DNA of 64,000 nucleotides, from contig NZ_JADPKT010000070.1 of the NCBI RefSeq assembly GCF_023074075.1, positions 1-64,000 on the forward strand, read 5' to 3'. Numbering within the stretch: position 1 is the first letter of the stretch; the number at the start of each line of letters is the position of its first letter. The notes beneath the pieces were generated by a model, which saw only the letters and a program-made list of their open reading frames with translations, made no database searches and was not told the DNA's origin. Source of the stretch: Bradyrhizobium sp. 138 (GTDB lineage Bacteria; Pseudomonadota; Alphaproteobacteria; Rhizobiales; Xanthobacteraceae). Shown piece by piece: positions 36,824-44,733 of the stretch. The position numbers were made by a program, and so were the translations under genes.

Positions 36824-37795
36824 TTACTTCGTGCCCTGGATGCGCTTGACGAGGCTCTGGAGCTTCTCGTCGCCCGCGAACTTCTGGTAGACCGGCTTCA
36901 TCGCGTCGACGAACTCCGCCTTATTGGCGATCGTCACGACCTGGACGCCGGCCGCCTCGACCGTCTTGCGTGAAGCCTGCTCACGCTCGTCCCAGAGCTT
37001 GCGCATGACGGGCACCGATTCCTTGGCCGCCTTGCGGACCATTGCCTGGTCCTCCTTGCTCAGCGTGTCCCAGACCTTCTTGGATATCACGAGGACTTCC
37101 GGCGCCAGGGAGTGCTCGGTGATGTTGTAGAACTTGGCGGCCTCGAAATGGCGCGAGGATTCGTAGGAGGGCCAGTTGTTCTCCGCAGCATCCACGAGGC
37201 CCGTCTTCAGCGCGGTATAAACCTCGCCATACGGCATCGGCGTCGGGTTGGCACCGAGGCTCTGGATCATGCCGACCCACAGGTCGGACTGCTGGACGCG
37301 GATCTTCAGGCCCTTGAGATCGGCGAGCGATTTGACCGGAGCCTTGACGGTATAAATGGATCGGGCGCCGCTATCGTAATAGGCGAGGCCGACCAGGCCA
37401 GCAGGCTCCATGGCCGCCAGGATCTCGTCGCCGATCGGCCCGTCGAGCACGGTGCGCATGTGCTGCGTGTCGCGAAACACGAAGGGCAAGCACAAGGCAA
37501 CGGTCTCGGGCACGAAGTTGTTGAGCGGCGATGCGTTGATCCGCATCATGTCGAGCGCGCCGATCTTGAGTTGCTCGATGGTGTCCTTCTCCGAGCCCAG
37601 GGCTCCATTGGGAAACACCTTGACGCCGAGCTTGCCGCCGCTCGCCGCCGCGAGCTGCTTGCCCATGAACTTGACGGCTTCGACGGTCGGATAATCGGCG
37701 GGATGAACGTCGGCGGAGCGGAAGTCGCGCGCGGTCGCCAGGGGCGCCGAGAGCGCCAGCGCGACGGCTGTGACGATACCGGTGAGTGTCTTCAT
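36824..37795 (-). CDS. dctP: TRAP transporter solute-binding protein (DctP)
   Basis: A 323-aa exported binding protein. After a signal peptide (to ATARD) comes FRSADVHPADYPTVEAVKFMG. The conserved arginine that binds carboxylates is likely in LKIRVQQSDLWVGMIQSLGANPTPMPYGEVYTAL, a block typical of DctP; the PMPYGEVYTAL element is diagnostic. It leads the dctPQM-SDR operon. The 293 bases upstream, shared with the divergent cyclase gene, contain a perfect palindrome that is the likely control site. Confidence 0.93.
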   Translation of the reverse strand: MKTLTGIVTAVALALSAPLATARDFRSADVHPADYPTVEAVKFMGKQLAAASGGKLGVKVFPNGALGSEKDTIEQLKIGALDMMRINASPLNNFVPETVALCLPFVFRDTQHMRTVLDGPIGDEILAAMEPAGLVGLAYYDSGARSIYTVKAPVKSLADLKGLKIRVQQSDLWVGMIQSLGANPTPMPYGEVYTALKTGLVDAAENNWPSYESSRHFEAAKFYNITEHSLAPEVLVISKKVWDTLSKEDQAMVRKAAKESVPVMRKLWDEREQASRKTVEAAGVQVVTIANKAEFVDAMKPVYQKFAGDEKLQSLVKRIQGTK

Positions 37796-37936
37796 CTGGG
37801 CTTTCCTCCAGGGTTGATTATGTCGTTGTCGGGCAGGCTGCGGGCCGGCTTGGGTCGCTCCACTTCTGACGTGAAGTCAAGCGCCAAGTCGTCCCTAGGG
37901 CGGGCGGCATTCTCTGTCCAAGCCAATTCCGGCATC

Positions 37937-37961
37937 GATCGATGCAACAGTTGCATCGATC
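37937..37961. promoter_or_regulatory. Perfect 25-nt palindrome, candidate operator
   Basis: The left arm GATCGATGCAAC (37937-37948) and the right arm GTTGCATCGATC (37950-37961) are exact reverse complements around a single A. A partial copy of the same half-site immediately precedes the left arm. The site lies 142 bases from the dctP start and 128 from the cyclase start, so a dimeric repressor bound here could control both divergent units. No regulator gene is adjacent. Confidence 0.7.
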
Positions 37962-38088
37962 AATTTCCGACGCAATTCGCATTATGGCGGGTACGGCGGG
38001 TGGCCGACGTCGCCGCCCCGTGACTTGACGCCGCCAATGGAGGCCCCTCAAGATATTGGAAACAGCGGACCATGTTGAGGAAATGCCC

Positions 38089-38865
38089 ATGCCGCGGAAG
38101 CTGATCGATATCTCGGCGCCGCTTCGAAACGACGTGACGGCCGATCCGCCAGGCAACCATCCGACGATCCGGTATATCGATCACCAGCAGGGCCTGCCCC
38201 GGATGCTGCAGTTCTTCGACGGTCTCAAGGCGCAGGATCTGCCCGACGGACAGGGCTGGGCCGTCGAACAGGTCTCGCTGTCGACCCATAACGGCACGCA
38301 TCTCGATGCGCCCTGGCACTTCCATCCGACCATGAACCGCGGCGAGCGGTCATGGACGATCGACGAGGTCCCGCTGGAATGGTGTTTTCAGCCCGGCGTG
38401 AAGCTCGACTTCCGGCACCTGGCCGACGGCTATGTGGCGGGGGCCGACGACGTCGAGAAGGAGCTGAAACGCATCGGACACACGCTGTCACCACTGGAAA
38501 TCGTGGTCGTCAACACCAGTGCCGGCGCCAAATTCGGCAAGGCCGAATACGTCAATTCCGGTTGCGGCATGGGCTATGAAGCCACCATGTATCTGCTCGA
38601 ACGCGGCGTGCGGCTGACCGGCACTGACGGCTGGAGCTGGGACGCGCCGTTCGTCTACACCGCGAAGAAATATGCCGAGACGAAGGATGCCGGCCTGATC
38701 TGGGAAGGCCACAAGGCGGGACGGCACATCGGCTATTGCCATCTCGAGAAGCTGCACAATCTCGATCAATTGCCCTCGACAGGGTTCACGGTCTCATGCT
38801 TCCCGGTGAAGATCGAATGCGCCTCGGCGGGCTGGACCCGCGCGGTCGCCATCATCGACAGTTAG
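38089..38865 (+). CDS. Cyclase family protein (kynurenine formamidase-like)
   Basis: A 258-aa metal-dependent hydrolase of the cyclase family. The metal signature HNGTHLDAPWHF occurs in the first third, and the later NSGCGMGYEATMYLLERGVRLTGTD block is conserved. Members hydrolyse amides or lactones, e.g. N-formylkynurenine. The ATG at 38089 is chosen because GAGG is eight bases upstream, whereas the ATG two codons earlier is too close. It is divergent from the TRAP operon and likely shares an operator with it, so it may act on the same imported compound. Confidence 0.88.
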   Translation: MPRKLIDISAPLRNDVTADPPGNHPTIRYIDHQQGLPRMLQFFDGLKAQDLPDGQGWAVEQVSLSTHNGTHLDAPWHFHPTMNRGERSWTIDEVPLEWCFQPGVKLDFRHLADGYVAGADDVEKELKRIGHTLSPLEIVVVNTSAGAKFGKAEYVNSGCGMGYEATMYLLERGVRLTGTDGWSWDAPFVYTAKKYAETKDAGLIWEGHKAGRHIGYCHLEKLHNLDQLPSTGFTVSCFPVKIECASAGWTRAVAIIDS

Positions 38866-38875
38866 GCAGGCGCTG

Positions 38876-39604
38876 TCACTCGCCGTCGAGGCCGCTCTCG
38901 GCAAGCTCGCGCAGGGCATCGATATCCAGCACGACGATGGCGCCGTGCTCGAGGCGCACCCAGTTGCGGCCGGCCCAGGCACGCAATTGCTTGTTGATGC
39001 TCTCGCGCGTCATCCCCACCATCTCGCTGATCTCCTGCTGCGTGATGGCGAGCGTGCCGCTGCCGGAGTCGAACTTGCGCTCTTCGGTGAGACCGAGCAG
39101 CGCGCTCGCAAGCCGGCCCGGCAGGTTCTGGAGGATCACCTGCTCGACCTGCTGGCTGGTCCAGCGCAGACGCGCGCAGAGCAGCTCGATGAATTTCATC
39201 GCAAGGGCCGGCTGGCTCTTCACGAACGGCAGGAAGTCCCGGCGATCGATGATGTAGAGCTCGCAATTGGTGTTGGCGGTCGCATCCGCCGACCGGGGCG
39301 CGCCGTCGAGCACCGCGATCTCGCCAAAAATCTCTCCGGGACCGATCAGATTGAGAATGGCGTTCCTTCCATCGGGCGACGAGGAGGAAATCTTGACTGT
39401 CCCCGTGATCACCGCGAACAGATTGTTGCCGGGATCGCCCTTGGCGGCGATCGTCGCGCCGCGCTTCACGCTGGTGTGCTTGGCGTAGCGGCAGAGTTGA
39501 TCGAGCGCTTCCGGCTCCAGATCCGCGAAGATCGGGTGCTTGCGCAGGACCGATAATTTGTTGCCCGCCGACTGTCGGGGGTCGCCGGTCTTGTCCTGAG
39601 GCAC
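38876..39604 (-). CDS. Crp/Fnr family transcriptional regulator
   Basis: A 242-aa regulator with a cyclic-nucleotide-binding-like sensor domain (about 20-140; GEIFGEIAVLDGAPRSADA is the typical phosphate-binding-cassette-like loop) and a winged helix whose recognition element is ITQQEISEMVGMTRESINKQL. The RSADA arginine in the cassette loop is compatible with cAMP or another nucleotide. It lacks the N-terminal cysteines of Fnr, so it should not bind an iron-sulfur cluster. It converges on the cyclase gene. Targets are unknown. Confidence 0.92.
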   Translation of the reverse strand: MPQDKTGDPRQSAGNKLSVLRKHPIFADLEPEALDQLCRYAKHTSVKRGATIAAKGDPGNNLFAVITGTVKISSSSPDGRNAILNLIGPGEIFGEIAVLDGAPRSADATANTNCELYIIDRRDFLPFVKSQPALAMKFIELLCARLRWTSQQVEQVILQNLPGRLASALLGLTEERKFDSGSGTLAITQQEISEMVGMTRESINKQLRAWAGRNWVRLEHGAIVVLDIDALRELAESGLDGE

Positions 39605-39862
39605 GCCGTTGGGCTCCTAAGACTACGAGGCACTGAGGTTCCTGCGTAGTCAACGTTATCAGGCTTTTCAACCGGAAAGCACGCGCGCGGTTTGAGGCAA
39701 ATGCCGCGAAAAAGCCGCGGTCATGCCGGAACGGCGCATCCGAAGGATGCGCCGATGCGTTTTAATCGATGCAGAGTTGCAGGCAGCGCAAGTCGCGATT
39801 GCGTTGAGGCGCTGGCAAGAGCCGGCCGGACGAGCGTCGGCCGGTGGCGCGTCCAGGCCTCT

Positions 39863-39988
39863 TCAGCGCTTGGAATCCGGATCGAGCCGGCCGGGGCTGG
39901 TTTGCCGGTCCGCCCAAGCCAGAGCTGCGGCGAATGCAACGAAGATCGCGACGACGACAATGGCCATCAGCAATGCGTCAGCGGGCAT
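39863..39988 (-). CDS. 41-aa single-span membrane protein
   Basis: A small gene below common length cut-offs. The protein starts MPADALLMAIVVVAIFVAFA, continues through ALAWADRQTSPG, and ends DPDSKR. One membrane helix (about 5-25) is followed by a short hydrophilic tail with the AWAD motif seen in many tiny rhizobial membrane proteins near cytochrome or low-oxygen genes. GGAGG stands six bases before ATG 39988; a second ATG lies one codon upstream. A near-match to an FNR box lies 54 bases upstream. Function unknown; a small accessory subunit is possible. Confidence 0.65.
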   Translation of the reverse strand: MPADALLMAIVVVAIFVAFAAALAWADRQTSPGRLDPDSKR

Positions 39989-40041
39989 CATGCTCCTCCC
40001 AGATGGTTTGGGGCATTATTTGCCGCGGCCGCCCGGCGTCA

Positions 40042-40055
40042 TCGATCGAGATCAA
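40042..40055 (-). promoter_or_regulatory. Near-match to an FNR/FixK box
   Basis: Read on the minus strand the site is TTGATCTCGATCGA, one base off TTGAT-N4-ATCAA. It is 54 bases upstream of the small membrane protein start, a distance compatible with activation. Moderate support only, since one half-site base differs. Confidence 0.4.
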
Positions 40056-40082
40056 AAAGTCAGGGCGTCACGGACGGATCGG

Positions 40083-40795
40083 TCAGGCTGCGGCCAGCGC
40101 CTCCGCGCGCGCAGGATCGAGCAGGCTGATGCCGCCGTGAATGATCTCGATCACACCGTGACGCTCCAGCTTGGTGAAGGTGCGGCTGACGGTTTCGATG
40201 GTCAGGCCGAGGTAGTCGGCGATGTCCTGAGGCTCATCGGAAGCGGGACCGTGTCGGACAGCGCCTTGAGCGCGACCTGCCGATCACGCCAGCCGAGCAG
40301 GAAGGTCGCGACCTTCTCGTCGGCCGAGCGGCGGCCGAGCAGGACCATATGGTCGCGTGCCTGGCTCAACTCGCGAATGGCCAACTCGTTGATCCGCTTG
40401 AGCAGAAGCGGCCGGTCTTCGCTGAAGCGGCCGAACGGCGCTTTGCCGAACTGGCACACGGTCACCGCGCCGATCGCATCGGCCGAAAAATTGTGCCGGC
40501 CGGATATGTTCATCCCCAGGAAATCACCGGGTAAGGCAAAGCCCACGATCTGCCGCCGGCCGTCAGGCAGCAACTTGTACAGCCGCATGGCGCCTTCGAG
40601 CACATTGTAGAACGAGGTGGTGATGTCCTCCTCGGAGAACACGGTCTGGCCGGAGTCAAAATGAACGCGGCGTCCCAGATGCTCGAATTCCCTGAGCTCG
40701 GCCGCATCCAGCGACGAACAAACCGCCGCTCCGCGCACGGCGCAATCGTTGCAGAAATGCCCGTTCGGCTCGATCGTGACCACGGAAGGCTTCAT
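40083..40795 (-). pseudogene. fnrN: FnrN-type oxygen-sensing regulator interrupted by a one-base frameshift
   Basis: The first 187 or so codons encode an Fnr-like sensor with C15, C18, C26 and C114, the set that binds the oxygen-labile 4Fe-4S cluster. In the continuous frame the protein ends after PLPMSLRTSPTTSA, before the DNA-binding helix. Removing one frame step near 40230-40231 (AGCCTCAGG where AGCCGTCAGG is expected) restores QDIADYLGLTIETVSRTF, a standard recognition helix, and a normal end at 40083, for 237 residues. The gene is 713 bases, one short of a multiple of three. This is either a real loss of function or a sequencing error. An FNR box lies upstream, so it is probably autoregulated. 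Confidence 0.85.
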
Positions 40796-40878
40796 CCACC
40801 GCTCCCCGCGCCGGCTGCCCCCGACGCCGGGCCGAGTCCACCGCGCAGCTGCATTTTACTGCACTGTGCCAAAGCCGA

Positions 40879-40892
40879 TTGACTCAGATCAA
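40879..40892 (-). promoter_or_regulatory. FNR/FixK box upstream of the FnrN gene
   Basis: TTGACTCAGATCAA matches the TTGA-N6-TCAA anaerobox exactly. It is 84 bases before the FnrN start codon and in the gap after the acyl-CoA synthetase stop, so it can only serve the FnrN gene. Autoregulation of fnrN is known in rhizobia; here it is inferred. Confidence 0.7.
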
Positions 40893-40941
40893 ATCTGGGA
40901 AAGTCACAGCGCTCTGAAGAAGCGATGCGTCTCGTCTGCGC

Positions 40942-43635
40942 TCAGAGCTTCAGCCTGACGTCGCAGATGTCTGGTTCGGCGGGATCCGGTTTGACCTCGA
41001 AGCCGAGGCCCCGGCACATTTCGAGCATGACGGCGTTCTCCTGGAGCACGTCGCCCGATATGACTTTCAACCCTTCCGACCGCGCGTAGTCGATGATCAG
41101 CTGCATGAGGGCCCAGCCGAGCCCCCTGCCCTTGAGATCGGACCGTAGCAGGATCGCGTATTCGCCGCTCTCGTAGATCGAATCCGAATGAAGCCGGACC
41201 ACGCCGACCATTTCGCCGGTGGCCTCGTCGAATGCAATGAAGGCCATCGCGCGCGCGTAGTCGAGCTGGGTCAGGCGTGCGATGAACTCGTGGGTGAACT
41301 CCTTCATCGGGGCGAAGAAGCGCAGGCGAAGGTCGTGCGGCGTGACGTGCCGCAGGAATTCGTGGATGGTCGGCTCGTCCTCGGGACGCATCGGTCGCAC
41401 GAAGATGCGCCAGTCGTCCTTGACCTTGAGGCGGCGTTCCCATTGCGACGGGTAGGCGCGAACGGCGAAATTGGCCGGGCCGGAGCCGACAAACTTCCGT
41501 TGCGGCGGCCCGACCGCGACACGGGCATCGACCGCGGTCACGCCGGTTTCGTCCGCCAGCAGCGGATTGATGTCGAATTCGCGGATTTCGGGAATGTCGG
41601 CAGCCATCTGAGCCAGCTTGACCAGCACCATGGCCACGGCATCTTGCTTGACCGCCGGCACGTCGCGATAGGCTTTTAGCAGCCGCGACACGCGCGTACG
41701 GTCGATCAAATCGCGGGCCAGCTGCAGATCCAGAGGCGGCAGCGCAAGCGCCTTGTCGTTGATGATCTCTACGGCGGTCCCACCGCGGCCGAAAACCACC
41801 ACCGTGCCGAAGGTCGGATCGTCGGCGAGGCCCAGGATCAGCTCGCGCGCCTTTGCCTTGACGACCATCGCCTGGACGATGACGCCGCCGATGCGGGCCT
41901 CGGGCCGCAGCCTTCTCGCCCGGGCGAGAATGTCCGAGGTGGCCGCACGCACGGCCTCCGGCGTCGTCAGGTTGAGCACGACGCCGCCGACATCGGATTT
42001 GTGGATGATGTCCCGCGACATGATCTTCAGCACGACTGTGCCGCCCTGTGCGAAGATTTCCTTCGCATAGGCCACCGCCTGCTCGACATCGGTCGCCGCA
42101 TAGGTCGGCACCATCGCGATGTCGTAGGTTTCGAGCAGATGCTTGATCTCGACAGGCTCGAGCCATTCACGGCCGTCCGCGATCGCTGCGGTCACGATCT
42201 GCCTCGCTCCCCTCGCATCCGGAACGAACGTATCGGGCATGGCGGGGGGAACCTGGCTCAGCTCCTCCACCACCTCGCGATGCCGGACCAGATGCATGAA
42301 GCCGCGCACGGCATCGTCTTCGGTCGGATAGTTCGGCATCCCGGCGCCGGAAAGTGCCTGAATGATGTGCTGATCGGCGCCGACCCAGGCCGCCAAAACG
42401 GGCTTGGCCCAGCGGCGATGCTCCTTCCGATATTTGCCGACGAGCTCCGTCACGGTCGTGGCGATCTCGGTCGCCGAGGCAATCGCCGTTTGCACGTTGA
42501 GGACCAAAACCGCGTCATTGTCGCGGTCGGCCAGCAGCACCTCCAAAGCCGCCGCGTAGCGCGCGGCGTCAGCGTCGCCCACGATGTCGACGGGGTTTGC
42601 ACCGGACCAGGTCGGCGGCAGCGCCGCGTCGAGTGTTTTGCGCGCCTCCGCCGAGATGGTCGCCGGAATTCCACCGAGCTCGACCAGTCGATCGACGGCG
42701 AGCACGCCGATGCCGCCGCCGTTGGTCAGGATGGCGAGACGCTTTCCCGTCGGCGATTCGACGCGGCCGAGTGTCTCGGCACAATCGAACAACTCACGCA
42801 GATCGGAGACGCGCAGCACACCCGCCCGGCGGAACGCCGCGTCGTAGACGGCGTCGGCACCGGCGAGTGCGCCGGTATGCGTGGCGGCTGCCTTCGCGCC
42901 CTGCGCCATGCGGCCGGACTTCACCACGACGACGGGCTTCACGCGCGCGGCGGCGCGCGCCGCCGACATGAACTTGCGCGCATCCTTGATGGACTCGATA
43001 TAGAGCAGGATCGCGCGCGTCTTGTGATCCATCGCGAAATAGTCGAGCAGATCGGCAATATCGACGTCGATCTGATCGCCGATCGAGACGATGCCGGAGA
43101 AGCCGACGCCGCGCTGCGCAGCCCAGTCCACCATGCCGGCAGCGATCGCGCCCGATTGCGAGATCAACGCGAGGCTGCCCGCCCCCGGCATATGTGCCGC
43201 AAAGCTGGCATTCAGGCTGACCCCGGGCATCATGATGCCCAGGCAATTCGGCCCGATCAGCCGCATGCCATATTTGCGGGCCGCGGCGATGGCAGCCTCG
43301 TGCAGAGATCCCGGTCCATGGCCGAGTCCGGCCGAAACGATCAAGGCGCCGGCCGAGCCGCGACGCCCGGCCCGATCGATGATATCAGGAATCTCACGCG
43401 CGGGCGCGGTGATGACCACGAGCTCGGGCACGAATTCCAACCGGTCCAGACTTTTCACCGCGGCGATGCCGCCGATTTCGGCATGGCGTGGATTGACGAG
43501 GCCGAACCGCCCCTTGAATTCGGCCTTGCGAATGTTCTCCAGGACGGCGCGTCCGACCGAGACTGGACGGGCGCTTGCGCCGACGAGCGCAACTGAACGG
43601 GGCGCCAGCAGATTGTTCAGACGATAGGTTGACAT
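40942..43635 (-). CDS. NDP-forming acyl-CoA synthetase fused to GNAT acetyltransferase
   Basis: An 897-aa fusion. Residues 1-470 match the CoA-binding and ligase alpha part (LLAPRSVALVGASARPVSVG; GPNCLGIMMPG; SQSGAIA), about 480-700 the ATP-grasp beta part (DIIHKSDVGGVVLNL; EFDINPLLAD), and about 735-890 a GNAT acetyltransferase with the acetyl-CoA loop DLKGRGLGWALM. This is the layout of Pat/PatZ protein acetyltransferases. The His that is phosphorylated in true ADP-forming synthetases is present here (H253 in THTGALAG), so the synthetase half may be active. It follows the universal stress protein gene after 65 bases and probably shares its promoter. Confidence 0.92.
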   Translation of the reverse strand: MSTYRLNNLLAPRSVALVGASARPVSVGRAVLENIRKAEFKGRFGLVNPRHAEIGGIAAVKSLDRLEFVPELVVITAPAREIPDIIDRAGRRGSAGALIVSAGLGHGPGSLHEAAIAAARKYGMRLIGPNCLGIMMPGVSLNASFAAHMPGAGSLALISQSGAIAAGMVDWAAQRGVGFSGIVSIGDQIDVDIADLLDYFAMDHKTRAILLYIESIKDARKFMSAARAAARVKPVVVVKSGRMAQGAKAAATHTGALAGADAVYDAAFRRAGVLRVSDLRELFDCAETLGRVESPTGKRLAILTNGGGIGVLAVDRLVELGGIPATISAEARKTLDAALPPTWSGANPVDIVGDADAARYAAALEVLLADRDNDAVLVLNVQTAIASATEIATTVTELVGKYRKEHRRWAKPVLAAWVGADQHIIQALSGAGMPNYPTEDDAVRGFMHLVRHREVVEELSQVPPAMPDTFVPDARGARQIVTAAIADGREWLEPVEIKHLLETYDIAMVPTYAATDVEQAVAYAKEIFAQGGTVVLKIMSRDIIHKSDVGGVVLNLTTPEAVRAATSDILARARRLRPEARIGGVIVQAMVVKAKARELILGLADDPTFGTVVVFGRGGTAVEIINDKALALPPLDLQLARDLIDRTRVSRLLKAYRDVPAVKQDAVAMVLVKLAQMAADIPEIREFDINPLLADETGVTAVDARVAVGPPQRKFVGSGPANFAVRAYPSQWERRLKVKDDWRIFVRPMRPEDEPTIHEFLRHVTPHDLRLRFFAPMKEFTHEFIARLTQLDYARAMAFIAFDEATGEMVGVVRLHSDSIYESGEYAILLRSDLKGRGLGWALMQLIIDYARSEGLKVISGDVLQENAVMLEMCRGLGFEVKPDPAEPDICDVRLKL

Positions 43636-43700
43636 GAAAGCAAATGCGCCCGGTCAGCCGCAGTTCCGATGGTTACGATCAGGCTGAAAAGGTGGCGAGC

Positions 43701-44540
43701 CTAGTGCGAGATCATAACCCAGCATGGTGGCTGGCCAATGACGGTCTTTGTCACACCGCCCCACACGATCTCGTTCAGGCGCGAATGATGATAGGCGCCC
43801 ATCACGATCGCATCCATGCCATGGGAATTCGCCCAGCTTCCCAGCACCTTGCCGATCGAGCTGCCGCTGCCCTTGGCCGTTTCGAACGAGGCGTGGACGC
43901 CGTGTTCCCTAAGATGATCGACGAGGGCTGTTCCGGATTGCACGATCGCTTCGGTCTTGTCATCCGCAACCGTCACCACGCGAACCGAGGCGGCCGCCTG
44001 CAGGACCGGCAGCGCGTCGCCGACCGCGCGTGCCGCACGCGCGGAGTGATCCCAGGCGATCATGACGTTCTCGAATTCAGGACGAAGTTCGTCCGCGAGA
44101 TGTTCCGGGCAGAGCAGAAGCGGACGGCCGGATCCGAACAGAAAGGCTTCGACAATGCTCTCCGTTCGGTTGTCATGCGGCTTCACGGGAAGCAGCGTGA
44201 GATCGCTGAAACGAGCGTGCTCGGCCAGGACCGCCGCGACCTGGTCCGCCGGCACTTTGCCCGTTCGGCTCCGGGCACGAATATTGGCGCGGGATGTCGC
44301 ATTGGTGAATGCATTGAGGAGCTGCTGCGTGTCGCTCGCCTCGCGCGAACTGCTGGCCTCCGCGGCCTCGCGATCGTAGGGCAGCATCACCTTCGGCCGC
44401 TGGTAAACCTCGTCCTCGAGCGCGAGCGCGGTGATCCTGGCACCGAGGTCGGCGGCGACGGCCACACATTTCTCGATCGCAACCAGGGCCGGCCCGCGCG
44501 GCTGGCCGACAAGCGGCAGAAAGACATCCTTGATGGGCAT
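43701..44540 (-). CDS. Tandem-domain universal stress protein
   Basis: A 279-aa protein with two UspA-like halves. The second half starts NVMIAWDHSARAARAV and carries the ATP-loop pattern MGAYHHSRLNEIVWGGVTKTVI close to the C-terminus, while the first half has lost this loop. AAGGAGAA six bases before ATG 44540 fixes the start. A FNR/FixK box is 48 bases upstream. It is probably co-transcribed with the acyl-CoA synthetase/GNAT gene, consistent with a stress or low-oxygen response. Confidence 0.9.
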   Translation of the reverse strand: MPIKDVFLPLVGQPRGPALVAIEKCVAVAADLGARITALALEDEVYQRPKVMLPYDREAAEASSSREASDTQQLLNAFTNATSRANIRARSRTGKVPADQVAAVLAEHARFSDLTLLPVKPHDNRTESIVEAFLFGSGRPLLLCPEHLADELRPEFENVMIAWDHSARAARAVGDALPVLQAAASVRVVTVADDKTEAIVQSGTALVDHLREHGVHASFETAKGSGSSIGKVLGSWANSHGMDAIVMGAYHHSRLNEIVWGGVTKTVIGQPPCWVMISH

Positions 44541-44587
44541 CGGGATTCTCCTTACCCGCCACAATAGGCCGGCTTTCGTCGAGACGC

Positions 44588-44601
44588 TTGATCCTCGTCA
44601 A
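44588..44601. promoter_or_regulatory. FNR/FixK box, universal-stress-protein side
   Basis: TTGATCCTCGTCAA is an exact TTGA-N6-TCAA match. It lies 48 bases upstream of the universal stress protein start (minus strand) and 133 bases upstream of the phosphotransferase start (plus strand). Confidence 0.65.
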
Positions 44602-44640
44602 GCCACGGGGAACTCCGCCCCGGGCAGCCGGCGTCGGGCG

Positions 44641-44654
44641 TTGATCGACGTCAA
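44641..44654. promoter_or_regulatory. FNR/FixK box, phosphotransferase side
   Basis: TTGATCGACGTCAA is an exact TTGA-N6-TCAA match, 53 bases from the preceding box. It lies 80 bases before the phosphotransferase start at 44734. Two boxes in one divergent region suggest that each promoter has its own activator site. Confidence 0.65.
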
Positions 44655-44733
44655 GGACTGGCCGCGATCCGCTCCTAAGGGTTACCCTGATCGCCGGGCG
44701 AACCGCCTCCCGACGCATCTGGATGTGCCAGGA

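Noticed and set aside
39721..39960. 79-codon frame on the minus strand
   Set aside because: It overlaps the better supported 41-aa membrane protein gene in another frame and has a Ser/Arg-rich, fold-less translation.
42001..43596. 531-codon open frame on the plus strand
   Set aside because: Antisense to the acyl-CoA synthetase/GNAT gene; composition is that of a mirror frame.
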